From: DUQW01 sp050953805
Lineage (GTDB): Bacteria > Bacillota_I > Bacilli_A > Acholeplasmatales > Acholeplasmataceae
Length of the DNA: 64,000 bases
Direction of reading: 5' to 3'
Assembly: GCA_050953805.1 (NCBI GenBank)
Contig: JBMNNE010000001.1
Coordinates: 214,832-278,831 of the forward strand
This document shows, in pieces, positions 1-9,473 of this stretch (the first letter of the stretch is position 1; each line of letters begins with the position of its first letter). The notes under the pieces are model-generated. The model did no database searches, was not told the DNA's origin, and saw only the letters and a program-made list of their open reading frames with translations. Both the position numbers and the translations under genes were made by a program.

Positions 1-840
1 ATTATCTCCATAATAAAATTTAACAGTAAATGTTTTAACTTTAAATTTCGCCTTGATATTCAAGTCTGATTTAACATTAGTAAATTCTTGATCCCATCCA
101 TCAAAGTCATATCCTTGTTGATAAGGATTTGATGGTGCAATTGCTGCCTGATTATAAGCTATAATTTGTTTATCTATCAATTTATTGCCATGGAAAAAAT
201 TAACAACATAAGTTTTAATTTTAAAATTAGCATTAACATTTATATTGGATTTTACATTGACAAAAGTCTGATCCCAACCAGTAAAATCATAACCTTCTTT
301 AGTCGGGTTTGATGGTGCAATTGCCGACTCATTATAGTTAATAACTTGTTCATCAAGTAAAAGATCACCATTAAAAAACTTCACGGTAAAAGTTTTAATT
401 TCAAATTTAGCATTAATATCCAAATTAGATTTAACATTAACAAATTCTTGATCCCAACCAATAAAATTATACCCTTCTTTAAAGGGAGATGCTGGTGGAG
501 TCGCTGATTGATTATGATTAACTGACTGATTACTAACAACACTACCGTTAACTAAAAATTTAACGGTATATGTTTTGGGCTCATATATAGCATTTACTGT
601 TAAATTAGATTTGACATTAGTAAATTCTTGATCCCAACCGATAAAATCATATCCTTCTTTGACAATATCAGTTGGAGCGCTTGCCGCCATCCCATCCAAA
701 ACTTTTTCGGTTTTTAATAATGCCTCTCCATCTAAAAATTCAACTGTATGAAGTTTTATATTGTTTGTTTCTTCGTCGCAACTAACTAAAAATAGTAAAA
801 ATAGTGCAACAAAGATTAATAATATTTTTTTCATGTTCAA
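1..840 (-). CDS. InlB-repeat surface lipoprotein, 5' part (C-terminus beyond window)
   Basis: The N-terminus is a lipoprotein signal peptide: Lys-rich start, a hydrophobic stretch and a lipobox ending LVSC. It is followed by about four copies of a 60-residue Listeria-Bacteroides (InlB B-type) repeat with the hallmark GYDFIGWDQEFTNVKS. The DNA repeats at exactly 180 bp (compare 61, 241, 421 and 601). Such repeats form small beta-grasp domains in surface and adhesion proteins; this one is probably anchored to the outer face of the membrane. I chose TTG at 838-840 because AGAGAGGT at 849-856 lies 8 nt upstream of it; the ATG at 832-834 would be 14 nt away. The reading frame is open to position 1, so the protein continues outside the window. 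Its target is unknown. Confidence 0.85.
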   Translation of the reverse strand, partial: MNMKKILLIFVALFLLFLVSCDEETNNIKLHTVEFLDGEALLKTEKVLDGMAASAPTDIVKEGYDFIGWDQEFTNVKSNLTVNAIYEPKTYTVKFLVNGSVVSNQSVNHNQSATPPASPFKEGYNFIGWDQEFVNVKSNLDINAKFEIKTFTVKFFNGDLLLDEQVINYNESAIAPSNPTKEGYDFTGWDQTFVNVKSNINVNANFKIKTYVVNFFHGNKLIDKQIIAYNQAAIAPSNPYQQGYDFDGWDQEFTNVKSDLNIKAKFKVKTFTVKFYYGDN

Positions 841-925
841 ATAAAATTACCTCTCTAATGATAAATTCATGATATTAATTTTATCCCTAGTAATTTTCTA
901 TCGTTTGATTTATCTATCAATTAAT

Positions 926-950
926 TAAAAGCTGTGCGTGACAGCTTTTA
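926..950 (-). terminator. Rho-independent terminator of the V-ATPase operon
   Basis: A perfect 10-bp inverted repeat (926-935 and 941-950, 5-nt loop) is followed on the minus strand by a T/A-rich tract. The stem includes the stop codon of the subunit D gene. Confidence 0.8.
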
Positions 951-1592
951 TTTTTTATTACTTTCTTCTTTACTTAAAATAATCTCTTTACTCTTCATTA
1001 GTCTAACGATATTAGACCTTTCATTATCTTCTAATTTCATTTTGATGGTATGAATTTGTTCGGTCATCTCAGGCATCATCACAAATTCAATTGCGTTAAC
1101 ACGGCGTCTTGTCTTTTCAATTTCACTAGCTAACATTGAACTGGCTTTATCAAGTTCAGCGAGTTTAATTAATTTAGGTAGTAAATTTGATAAATTAATT
1201 AACGACTCATCTAACTCAAGAGGAGTTGTAAAGAAACTATAAGTAATATCAATTGAATCAGAAACTTCAAACTCTAAGTGTGGCGTTTCAATATTCATAA
1301 TATAATTAACTTTGTTAGTTAACTCTAAATTTCTTGTAGGGATAAATAAGGCTTCGTTAATTGTTGCAACCGATGATTTATTTTTGGCATTATTAAATTT
1401 TTTCATGATTAAAACTAGCTCGCGCTCAACTTCAATTCTTAACTCGCGGTTTTCCCTAATTATATCCATAAACTGACGAACCATTTCGTCCTGTTTATCT
1501 TTTAATAATTTATGGCCGCGTTTGGCAATTTGAAGTTGATTTTGAAGCTTCGTTAACTCCATTCTTGTTGCTGCAACTTGTTTTTGTGCCAT
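948..1592 (-). CDS. ntpD: V-type ATPase subunit D (central stalk)
   Basis: Subunit D forms the coiled-coil rotor axle inside the A3B3 head of the V1 motor. The 214-residue length and the two long helices match the family: an N-terminal helix beginning near the typical ATRMELTKLQNQL motif, and a C-terminal helix around RRRVNAIE. It is the last gene of the nine-gene operon, 16 nt behind subunit B, with a GAGGGG ribosome site before ATG. No ntpH or ntpJ homologue follows, unlike Enterococcus hirae; the operon stops at the terminator that overlaps this gene's end. Confidence 0.95.
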   Translation of the reverse strand: MAQKQVAATRMELTKLQNQLQIAKRGHKLLKDKQDEMVRQFMDIIRENRELRIEVERELVLIMKKFNNAKNKSSVATINEALFIPTRNLELTNKVNYIMNIETPHLEFEVSDSIDITYSFFTTPLELDESLINLSNLLPKLIKLAELDKASSMLASEIEKTRRRVNAIEFVMMPEMTEQIHTIKMKLEDNERSNIVRLMKSKEIILSKEESNKK

Positions 1593-1608
1593 ACAAACCC
1601 CTCTTTAC

Positions 1609-2988
1609 TTAATCTTTTTCTGGGTGATATTTCTTAATGTTATCCAAGCTAATTCGACGAAGTTCAGTTTTCGGTAAAATTGCTAATAGATCCCATCCTA
1701 AATTTAATGTTTCTTCAATTGATCTCCCTTTCTGAAATCCTTGAGAAACATATTTTAATTCAAATTCTTCAGCAAATTTTGCATATAACTTATCTAAATC
1801 AGATAAGGCACTTTCACCAAGAATCGTCGCTAACTCTTTGGCATCTTTACCTCTTGCATAAGCAGCGAAAAGTTGGTTCATAGTATCAGCATGATCTTCA
1901 CGTGTTTTTCCCTTACCTATCCCTTTATCTTTTAATCTTGATAGTGACGGTAAAACATCAATTGGTGGAAAAATTCCTTTCATATATAATTCTCTAGATA
2001 AAATAATTTGACCTTCAGTAATATATCCAGTTAAGTCAGGAATTGGGTGCGTTTTGTCGTCTTCTGGCATCGTTAAAATTGGGATTTGAGTAATTGATCC
2101 TTTTCCACCTCTAACGCGGCCAGCACGTTCATATAATGTCGCTAAGTCAGTATATAAATAGCCTGGGTAACCACGACGACCTGGTACTTCTTTTCTTGCT
2201 GCTGATACTTCTCTTAAAGCCTCAGCGTAGTTAGTAATATCAGTAATAATAACTAAGACATGCATGCCCAGTTCAAAGGCCAAATATTCAGCCGCAGTAA
2301 TCGCCATTCTTGGGGTCGCAATTCTTTCAATTGCTGGGTCATCAGCTAAGTTAACAAACATTACACTTCGCTCAATTGCCCCTGATTCTTGGAAACTTTT
2401 AATAAAGTAATCAGCTTCCTCAAAAGTAATTCCAATGGCCGCAAAGACAACTGCAAACTTGTCGCCAGAACCTAAAACTTTAGCTTGTCTTGCAATTTGA
2501 GCCGCCAGTCTCGCATGAGGTAATCCAGCACTTGAAAAGATTGGTAATTTTTGTCCTCTAACTAAAGTATTTAACCCATCAATTGCACTCACTCCAGTTT
2601 CAATAAATTCAGATGGATAATCTCTAGCTACTGGATTAAGTGGAGTTCCGTTAATATCTAAAGTCACTTCTGGAATAATATCGCCGCCATTATCAATTGG
2701 TCGACCTAAACCATCAAAAACGCGACCTAAGACATCTGGTGATAATGGAAGTTCAATTCCGCGACCTAAAAAGATGGCTTTGGAGTCATCAATTTTTAAT
2801 CCTTGAGAACTTTCAAAAAGTTGGACTAAAGCTTTATCTTCGTTTACTTCAAGTACTTTACCAAGTCTAATTTCGCCGTTGGCTTGTTTAATTTGAACTA
2901 ACTCGTCATATTTAACGCCACTAACGTGATCAACTAACATTAAAGGTCCAACAACTTCTTTAATTGTTTTATATTCTTTGATAGCCAT
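1609..2988 (-). CDS. ntpB: V-type ATPase subunit B (non-catalytic)
   Basis: This is the regulatory nucleotide-site subunit of the A3B3 hexamer. The 459-residue length is standard. Family signatures are visible: a degenerate P-loop region (FSSAGLPHARLAAQIARQA) and the VSAARKEVPGRRGYPGYLYTDLATLYERAGR block, which carries the arginine finger that completes the catalytic site on subunit A. The gene is 4 nt downstream of subunit A and upstream of D, as in other bacterial V-ATPase operons. Confidence 0.97.
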   Translation of the reverse strand: MAIKEYKTIKEVVGPLMLVDHVSGVKYDELVQIKQANGEIRLGKVLEVNEDKALVQLFESSQGLKIDDSKAIFLGRGIELPLSPDVLGRVFDGLGRPIDNGGDIIPEVTLDINGTPLNPVARDYPSEFIETGVSAIDGLNTLVRGQKLPIFSSAGLPHARLAAQIARQAKVLGSGDKFAVVFAAIGITFEEADYFIKSFQESGAIERSVMFVNLADDPAIERIATPRMAITAAEYLAFELGMHVLVIITDITNYAEALREVSAARKEVPGRRGYPGYLYTDLATLYERAGRVRGGKGSITQIPILTMPEDDKTHPIPDLTGYITEGQIILSRELYMKGIFPPIDVLPSLSRLKDKGIGKGKTREDHADTMNQLFAAYARGKDAKELATILGESALSDLDKLYAKFAEEFELKYVSQGFQKGRSIEETLNLGWDLLAILPKTELRRISLDNIKKYHPEKD

Positions 2989-2992
2989 TTAA

Positions 2993-4762
2993 TCACTCTC
3001 CCAACTTTTCAAAGTCTTCATTCATTTTAACTTTAACTGCGTTAAATGTTTCAATAAAGTCTTCTTCTTTAACATATTTTAAACGACCAATTTCTTCTAA
3101 AACTGGCATACTAATGATATTTTCATATCTAACATGACGCTTAATTGCAGCTAAAGCTTGTTCATACCATTGGAAAATAATATTTAAGATATCATATTGC
3201 TTTTCTAGTGTAGTATAAGTATCGATAGCGTCAAAGGCGTTTTGATGTAAAAAGTCTTCACGAATCATCGCTGCCGCATTTAATTTTAATCGATCATTGT
3301 AATCTAATGAATCCATTCCAACTAGACGAACGATTTCTTGAAGTGAAGCTTCTTCTTGAAGTAAATTCATCGTACGTCTCACTTGTAATGACCAATTAGA
3401 CTTAACGTTTTTATCAAAATAATCATTTAAAACATCTTGATATAACGAATAACTTCTTATCCAGTCAATAGCTGGGAAGTGTCTAGCATACGCTAGTTGA
3501 GCTGATAGCCCCCAGAAAACTTTAACAATTCTTAAAGTTGCCTGGCTCACTGGTTCTGAAGTGTCTCCCCCTGGAGGTGAAACCGCCCCAATTGCGGTTA
3601 CCGCTCCTTCTCTTGGATTAGTTCCAATCGTTTTAACATAACCAGCTCTTTCATAAAATTCCGCTAATCTCGATGATAGATATGCTGGGTATCCTTCTTC
3701 ACCTGGCATTTCTTCTAAACGCCCCGACATTTCTCTTAACGCTTCTGCCCAACGGGAAGTTGAATCGGCCATAATCGCCACTTTATATCCCATATCTCTA
3801 AAATATTCGGCAATCGTAATTCCGGTATAAATTGACGCTTCTCTCGCAGCCACTGGCATGTTGGAAGTATTAGCAATTAATACTGTTCTTTTCATTAATG
3901 ATTCATTAGTTTTAGGGTCGACTAATCGTGGGAACTCCATTAACACATCAGTCATTTCATTACCACGTTCACCACATCCAACATAAACGATAATATCAGC
4001 TTCCGCCCATTTCGCTAATTGGTGTTGAACAACAGTCTTTCCAGAGCTAAAAGGCCCAGGAATTGCCGCAATTCCTCCCATTGCAATTGGAAATAAAGTA
4101 TCAATTACTCTTTGTCCAGTTACCATTGGTTGATTTGGAGCAATTTTTTCTAAATAAGGGCGGCGTTTTCTTACTGGCCAATATTGAATCATATTTAGTT
4201 TAATAGTATTGCCATTTTTATCTTTTAATTCACAGACAGTTTCAGTAACTGGTCCTTTTACTTCTTTAATTTTTATAATTTCACCAGAAATATTTGGTGG
4301 AACCATAATTTTATGAGTAACGGAATCTGTTTCTTTAACTTCGCCAAGAATATCTCCACCTTTAACTTTTGCACCAACTTTTAAAAGTGGTTTAAAATGC
4401 CAAATTTTTTCTCGGCTTAATTTCGGAACATCAATTCCTAATGGAATATGGTTGCCACTTATTTCATAAATATGATCTAATGGGCGTTGAATTCCATCAA
4501 AAATACCTTCAATTAATCCTGGTCCTAATTCGGCTGATAATGGTTCATTAGTAAAATAGACTGGTTCGCCTGGTCCAATTCCAGCGGTTTCTTCATAAAC
4601 TTGAATTGACGCTAAATCATCGCGAAGTTCAATGACTTCGCCAATTAAATGACGATCACTTACATGAACGACATCATAAACTTGGACATCTTGCATCCCT
4701 TTAGCGACAATTAATGGACCCGATACTTTCGTAATAATTCCGTGTTTTCTTTCTTTCTTCAT
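2993..4762 (-). CDS. ntpA: V-type ATPase catalytic subunit A
   Basis: Catalytic ATP-hydrolysing (or synthesising) subunit of the V1 head. The Walker A loop reads GPFSSGKTVVQH, with Ser-Ser where Gly-Ser or Gly-Ala is more usual; the catalytic GERGNEM motif and the long A-type non-homologous insert (residues about 110-190) are present. Length is about 589 residues. An in-frame GTG lies 9 nt further upstream, but it overlaps the AGGAG ribosome site; ATG at 4760-4762 has 8-nt spacing and is preferred. The gene sits 11 nt after subunit F and just before B. Confidence 0.97.
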   Translation of the reverse strand: MKKERKHGIITKVSGPLIVAKGMQDVQVYDVVHVSDRHLIGEVIELRDDLASIQVYEETAGIGPGEPVYFTNEPLSAELGPGLIEGIFDGIQRPLDHIYEISGNHIPLGIDVPKLSREKIWHFKPLLKVGAKVKGGDILGEVKETDSVTHKIMVPPNISGEIIKIKEVKGPVTETVCELKDKNGNTIKLNMIQYWPVRKRRPYLEKIAPNQPMVTGQRVIDTLFPIAMGGIAAIPGPFSSGKTVVQHQLAKWAEADIIVYVGCGERGNEMTDVLMEFPRLVDPKTNESLMKRTVLIANTSNMPVAAREASIYTGITIAEYFRDMGYKVAIMADSTSRWAEALREMSGRLEEMPGEEGYPAYLSSRLAEFYERAGYVKTIGTNPREGAVTAIGAVSPPGGDTSEPVSQATLRIVKVFWGLSAQLAYARHFPAIDWIRSYSLYQDVLNDYFDKNVKSNWSLQVRRTMNLLQEEASLQEIVRLVGMDSLDYNDRLKLNAAAMIREDFLHQNAFDAIDTYTTLEKQYDILNIIFQWYEQALAAIKRHVRYENIISMPVLEEIGRLKYVKEEDFIETFNAVKVKMNEDFEKLGE

Positions 4763-4773
4763 ATTTATCACTC

Positions 4774-5085
4774 CTAAAAGATGTTAATCCCGATAGCTCT
4801 TTCGACATCTTTTCTTATTTTTTCTAATCCTTTTCCACTTTCAATACCACTAAGCGGTAATGAAAGAATAATTGGGTAAGCTTCATTTTGATATTTTTCT
4901 AAAGTTTCAACAATCGCTTCATTAAAAATATCACTAACTAAAATTATTTTAGTTCCTAATTCAGCTAATTCATCGATTTTTTCATTTAATTTTTTTCGAT
5001 CTTTAATAACAAAGGTAGTAATTCCGACCCCTTGAAATAAAATGATATCTTCATTTTCACCTAAACAGGCAATTTCAATTTTCAC
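4774..5085 (-). CDS. ntpG: V-type ATPase subunit F (NtpG)
   Basis: A small (103-residue) Rossmann-like rotor subunit that binds subunit D in the central stalk. It matches the family in length and in the conserved centre where a beta strand (KIILVSDIF) precedes a helix. It is called NtpG in Enterococcus hirae and F in archaeal or eukaryotic naming. It lies between C and A in the operon, which is the normal order. Confidence 0.9.
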   Translation of the reverse strand: MKIEIACLGENEDIILFQGVGITTFVIKDRKKLNEKIDELAELGTKIILVSDIFNEAIVETLEKYQNEAYPIILSLPLSGIESGKGLEKIRKDVERAIGINIF

Positions 5086-5097
5086 AAATTACACCTC

Positions 5098-6051
5098 CTA
5101 ATATTTTAATAAATTAGTAATGTCAACTTCCTTATCAAAATAAAGGAGTCTCACATTATTAATTTCAAATTCTTTCGCTAATAAATAATTAATTAATGGA
5201 CCACTTGAAAAAGTATCATAATTATAATCTTTGATCCCTTTTAAAAGGTCTTGTTTGAGGGTGTGGTCAAGTAATGATAAATTAACTAACTCGTTAAATC
5301 CTTGTAAAACATTTATTACTTCATCTGAATAATGAAGTTTTAAAATATCTAGTTTTTCATCAATTCTTAAATTATATAACTCTTTAAAGATACTTAATTC
5401 AATTTCACCACCTAAAATTAAATGGTTGTTAAATTCTTCATTTGTCAAATGAATATTTTCCGCTCTAAATAAAGTAATTAAATTATTTGAATCAATTAGT
5501 TTTTGTAAGTATTTAATTAAAGCCAGTTCGCGATACTCTTGCGCTTTTTTTAACATATAAGAGTAAACAATTTGGTCAACTTTGTGACTTAAACTTTGAC
5601 TTGTTAAATTTTTGTCATGAGTAATTTCACTCAACTGTCTTAAAAGTTCTTCATTTTCACTTGATACTTTAGAAAATTCTTGATTAATTAAAGCTTCTTT
5701 TAATTCATAAATAGGAATTACTGATTGTTTTTCAAAAGTTAAATCATTACTTTTAATAAAAAAATGATTCTTTAAAAGAAGTTTAATGTTAATTAAATCA
5801 TATTTTAAATACCATAATCTAACAATCTCTAGGTTAGGAACAATTTGTAAAAGTTCAGTTTTAGTTTTAATCTGTTCATTAGTAATAACTTCATCTAAAT
5901 AATATGAGACATGATCAAAACCGTAACCTAAGTCACGTAATACTTTTAAGTATTCACTTTTATCGGTTTTTAAAAGTGTTAAATATTGAGTTTCTCCAAA
6001 TAAATTAGCACTTTTAGCATTAATTGCTCCACTAGCAAAAGTATATGGCAT
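5098..6051 (-). CDS. ntpC: V-type ATPase subunit C (d-type, rotor-ring socket)
   Basis: 317 residues, all-helical, with the family start motif (YTFASGAINAKSANL) and the internal three-fold helical repeat expected of the funnel-shaped subunit that connects the DF stalk to the membrane c ring. Start and stop are fused with the upstream gene: the ATG shares its A with the TAA of subunit E (TAATG at 6049-6053), so translation is probably coupled. Confidence 0.92.
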   Translation of the reverse strand: MPYTFASGAINAKSANLFGETQYLTLLKTDKSEYLKVLRDLGYGFDHVSYYLDEVITNEQIKTKTELLQIVPNLEIVRLWYLKYDLINIKLLLKNHFFIKSNDLTFEKQSVIPIYELKEALINQEFSKVSSENEELLRQLSEITHDKNLTSQSLSHKVDQIVYSYMLKKAQEYRELALIKYLQKLIDSNNLITLFRAENIHLTNEEFNNHLILGGEIELSIFKELYNLRIDEKLDILKLHYSDEVINVLQGFNELVNLSLLDHTLKQDLLKGIKDYNYDTFSSGPLINYLLAKEFEINNVRLLYFDKEVDITNLLKY

Positions 6052-6629
6052 TACTTAAATAACTCCTGTGATAATTTTGATTCGTATTCTCGTCTAACTT
6101 TATTAATTAATTCCATAAAATCAAAGTTTAAATCATAGTATTTACCAACTATTAAAAAACCCGAATCAATTAAGGCTGGTTTGTCTGATAATTGGAACTT
6201 TGTTTTTAATTCTTTGTTGATTTTAGGAATTAAAAGTTCATATTTTTGATAATCTGATTTATTAACCATAATTTCTTCATTACCACTATATTCTTCTAAT
6301 TTAATTAAATTAACAATTAGAGTTAAAAATTCTAAGTCAGGTAAAGATTTTATTTTTTGATATGCTTGATCAAAAACTTGATTAATTACTTCGCTTTTAG
6401 CTCTTAAAAGTGTTTGTCTCCTTGCAATTTCTTGAGACATTTCTAGTGATTTAACTTTTAAATCAGCCTCAAGTTTAGCATCACCAATAATCTTATCGGC
6501 TTCTTTTTGAGCTTTTAAAATAATTTGGTTTTCTAATTCTTTGGCTTGTTGGCTAGCGACAGTTCTAATTTGCTTGGCTTCTTCCTTGCCTTGTGAAACA
6601 ATGAAATCAGTTAGTTTTTCTTTTTCCAA
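6051..6629 (-). CDS. ntpE: V-type ATPase subunit E (peripheral stalk)
   Basis: The peripheral stalk subunit E dimerises with NtpF and acts as stator. The N-terminal half is a charged, Ala-rich coiled coil; the C-terminal half is a globular domain ending in the conserved KVRREYESKL segment. A GTG lies at 6638, but it overlaps the AGGAG ribosome site. TTG at 6627-6629, 8 nt behind AGGAG, is the likelier start, the same arrangement as at ntpA and ntpF. The gene is 15 nt downstream of the c-ring gene. Confidence 0.9.
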   Translation of the reverse strand: MEKEKLTDFIVSQGKEEAKQIRTVASQQAKELENQIILKAQKEADKIIGDAKLEADLKVKSLEMSQEIARRQTLLRAKSEVINQVFDQAYQKIKSLPDLEFLTLIVNLIKLEEYSGNEEIMVNKSDYQKYELLIPKINKELKTKFQLSDKPALIDSGFLIVGKYYDLNFDFMELINKVRREYESKLSQELFK

Positions 6630-6644
6630 ATTAATCACTCCTTA

Positions 6645-7121
6645 TTAAACTGGAATTGAAACCCACATTAAGATACTAACTAATAGTGATAAAATTGCAT
6701 AAGTTTCAACAATCGCTGTCATTGTCATCCCGCGGGCTGTTAATGTTGGTTGTTTGGCAACCATATGAATTGCTGAAGCTGCAGCTTTACCTTGATAAAT
6801 TGCTGAAACTAATCCACCAATAGCGATTGGTAATGCGGCATATAAAAATGCCCTTCCTAATTCTTCATCTAGTGGAATAGCGTTACCACCCAAAATACCA
6901 ATTTTAGCTAAAATTAACACTGACATTAGAAATCCATAAATTCCTTGAGTTCCTGGTAAAGCTTGTAAAATTAAGACACGACCAAATAATTCTGGTTTTT
7001 CTGAAATAACTCCGTTTCCTGCTTTACCAGCAATAGCGACTCCAATGGCTGATCCCGCACCAGCTAATGCTGTCGCTAAGGCAGCTCCTAATAACGCAAA
7101 CACTAATCCTTCTGTAATCAT
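6645..7121 (-). CDS. ntpK: V-type ATPase subunit K (c ring), Na+-type
   Basis: Membrane rotor proteolipid of 158 residues with four transmembrane helices, the duplicated-hairpin size of Enterococcus hirae NtpK (156). The ion-binding set known for the sodium ring is all present: L55, T58 and Q59 in the LPGTQG motif, Q110 in IYQGKAAAS and carboxylate E139 in VETYAIL. From established NtpK work, this combination points to Na+ rather than H+ coupling. Only the second hairpin carries a carboxylate, as expected for a duplicated V-type c subunit. The gene lies between I and E. Confidence 0.95.
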   Translation of the reverse strand: MITEGLVFALLGAALATALAGAGSAIGVAIAGKAGNGVISEKPELFGRVLILQALPGTQGIYGFLMSVLILAKIGILGGNAIPLDEELGRAFLYAALPIAIGGLVSAIYQGKAAASAIHMVAKQPTLTARGMTMTAIVETYAILSLLVSILMWVSIPV

Positions 7122-7135
7122 AATCTATTTTCCTC

Positions 7136-9025
7136 CTATAAGTTATCTTCTATTTCATAAATATGATTGTATTGTAATTTTAATGGGGTAAAGGCATAGC
7201 CTCCACCATCATAAAATTTACCAAAAAATTCGATATATTGTAATCTACTATCATGAACATAAGCTGATAGTAACCCCATAGCTAAATTAAATACGTGACC
7301 AATAATAAATATTATAATTCCAAATATATAAGTATACCAAGCTCCAGTAATGACCAAACTACCAATAATATTCATTGAATAAGCAATTACTCCCGATGAT
7401 AGAGCTAAAGCTAAGATTCTAGAGTATGACAAGATATCTGATAAATAACTAGTGATACCATATAATCCACCTAATCCGCTAGTAACTTTCTTAAAGATTT
7501 TTTTACTGCCACGACCGCTAAAGAGTAAAATCATTAACGCCCCAAGTCCAGCCATCACATATCCTAAAATTGCTAACTTCGGTAAAACCAATAAAATTAC
7601 TAATCCGGGAATAATTAACATCCAACTAACTGCTTCAGCTAAGATTCCTAAATAGTCTTTTTCCTTAGCCATCCGAATCGATTTAATTATTAGAGCGACA
7701 AAGATATGAATCGTTCCTACAGCTAATGATGCAATCAACATTGGTATCGGATCATTCATTGGATCGAATAATTGAAACTTCACCCCAAAGATAGCTTTTC
7801 CTATATCAAAAGAAATTCCAAAAACCGATCCATATAATACTCCAAATAAAATTGAAGTAAAACTAGAATAAAATAAAACTTGAATCAATTTTTTCATATC
7901 ACCTTTTGGCTTCTTAATAAATAAAAATAACCCAAATAAGATCGCCATAACAATTCCGTATCCCCAATCTCCCATCATCATTCCAAAAAACATCCAGTAC
8001 CAAACGGACATAACTGGATTTGGATCAATTTCATGATAACTCGGAACACTAAACATATTAGTAATGGTTTCAAATGGTGCCACAAATTTATTATTTTTAT
8101 TATATGTTGGTGGATTTTCTTGTGGGAGTGGCTCTCTTAAGTCGATTTCATGATTACTAGTAACTCTCGCTACCGCTTTATTTAGTAAATCTTGTTGATC
8201 CTCTCTAACCCAACCTTCAAAATAAATTGTTCGTTCAGTGGTTTCGGCTTGATATTTTTTCAATTCTTTTTCTGATAACATTTGATCGCTTAACAATCTA
8301 ATTTCATCAAGTGATAATGCAAAAGATTTTAATTTCTCTTCTAATTCATTAATTATTTCTAAATTATTTTTAATTTTACTTTCTAATGCCTCAACTTCAT
8401 CAGCAATTAAATGATTTAATAGTGGCAGTTTAACTTCATTAAAATTAACTCCTTTTAAATCATTTAAAATATCATTTTTGCTAATAATAGCATATGCTAA
8501 ACCGTTAGCATCGCTATCATATGTTTCATATAGTAAATTTTGCGACGCTAAAAAATTATTAAAAGACTCAATGTCTTGAGTTAATACTTGACCTAAATAA
8601 ATATTAACGTAGGTGATGTTTGAAATATCTAATGGAGTAACACTTAATTGTAACCATGGTTTATAAGCATTTATATTTTCATTAGCTATTGCATTTTCTT
8701 CTTTTAATTTGGAAACTTCAGCTAAGGTTTTTTCAATTTGGTCTAACAGTTCTAATTGTTCTGGCTTAATATCTTGAAAACGATCATAATTAACAATTTG
8801 AAATTTTGGACTAAAAAATTTAGGTTTTTCTTCATATTTGCTTAATTCTTTAATTATTCGATTTGATCTAGAAATAATACTATCTTCATACTGAGTATCA
8901 ACAACATGAGAACTACTACCTTCATTAGTAATCATTAAAACTCCATATCTTTGTAGGGATCTTTTTAATTTATTTTCATATTCCTTTAAGACGAAAACTT
9001 TCGCCTTCTTCATTTTAACAATCAT
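7136..9025 (-). CDS. ntpI: V-type ATPase subunit I (a-type stator)
   Basis: A 629-residue membrane stator carrying the ion half-channels. The N-terminal half (about 1-320) is cytoplasmic with coiled coils; the C-terminal half has about seven to eight transmembrane segments, including the conserved MMFGMMMGDWGYG-type segment (residues about 340-355) and LSYSRILALALSSGVIA with the essential arginine facing the c ring. The ATG overlaps the end of ntpF by 4 nt (ATGA), so the two are translationally coupled. Confidence 0.95.
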   Translation of the reverse strand: MIVKMKKAKVFVLKEYENKLKRSLQRYGVLMITNEGSSSHVVDTQYEDSIISRSNRIIKELSKYEEKPKFFSPKFQIVNYDRFQDIKPEQLELLDQIEKTLAEVSKLKEENAIANENINAYKPWLQLSVTPLDISNITYVNIYLGQVLTQDIESFNNFLASQNLLYETYDSDANGLAYAIISKNDILNDLKGVNFNEVKLPLLNHLIADEVEALESKIKNNLEIINELEEKLKSFALSLDEIRLLSDQMLSEKELKKYQAETTERTIYFEGWVREDQQDLLNKAVARVTSNHEIDLREPLPQENPPTYNKNNKFVAPFETITNMFSVPSYHEIDPNPVMSVWYWMFFGMMMGDWGYGIVMAILFGLFLFIKKPKGDMKKLIQVLFYSSFTSILFGVLYGSVFGISFDIGKAIFGVKFQLFDPMNDPIPMLIASLAVGTIHIFVALIIKSIRMAKEKDYLGILAEAVSWMLIIPGLVILLVLPKLAILGYVMAGLGALMILLFSGRGSKKIFKKVTSGLGGLYGITSYLSDILSYSRILALALSSGVIAYSMNIIGSLVITGAWYTYIFGIIIFIIGHVFNLAMGLLSAYVHDSRLQYIEFFGKFYDGGGYAFTPLKLQYNHIYEIEDNL

Positions 9026-9330
9026 AACGCAGTCACCTTATCAACGACAAAATCAACTAACTTGTCAATATTTTTTGATGAGTTTTTGTGAACTGTCTTT
9101 TCAATATTAGTTAATTCTTCTTCGTGTTTTTTAGTTAGTTTTTCTATTTTTTTAATTGATTCATCGTGAATTTTTTCAGCTTCGGCTTTGGCTTCTACCA
9201 AAATAGTATTACCTTTAGCCTCTGCATGTTTTTTTGAAGTTTCAAGAATAATTTTTTGATCACCTTTAGCTTCATTTATTAAATTCTTAGCGTTATTTTC
9301 TGCTTGAATTATTTGATTTAAAACTGACAA
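9022..9330 (-). CDS. ntpF: V-type ATPase subunit NtpF/AhaH (peripheral stalk)
   Basis: First gene of the V-ATPase operon: a short, highly charged, almost wholly coiled-coil protein (about 102 residues) that pairs with subunit E in the peripheral stalk. Two in-frame GTG codons (9337-9342) overlap the AGGTGG ribosome site (9339-9344). TTG at 9328-9330 has a clean 8-nt spacing and is the likelier start, giving an N-terminus of MSVLNQIIQAENNAK. The order F-I-K-E-C-G-A-B-D equals the Enterococcus hirae ntp operon without H and J. Confidence 0.88.
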   Translation of the reverse strand: MSVLNQIIQAENNAKNLINEAKGDQKIILETSKKHAEAKGNTILVEAKAEAEKIHDESIKKIEKLTKKHEEELTNIEKTVHKNSSKNIDKLVDFVVDKVTAL

Positions 9331-9439
9331 TTTAATCACCACCTAATAAAATAACAAATAATAATACTTCCTTATCATTTTATCACATATTGACTGGTAT
9401 TAGTAATTTATTAATTACTATTATATTCTTTAGTAAAAA

Positions 9440-9462
9440 AAAGGAGATACAAAATCTCCTTT
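9440..9462 (-). terminator. Terminator of the Na/Pi cotransporter gene
   Basis: Perfect 9-bp stem (9440-9448 and 9454-9462, 5-nt loop) followed on the minus strand by a run of eight T. It lies 11 nt beyond the stop codon at 9474 and separates that gene from the V-ATPase operon. Confidence 0.9.
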
Positions 9463-9473
9463 ATATTTTATTC

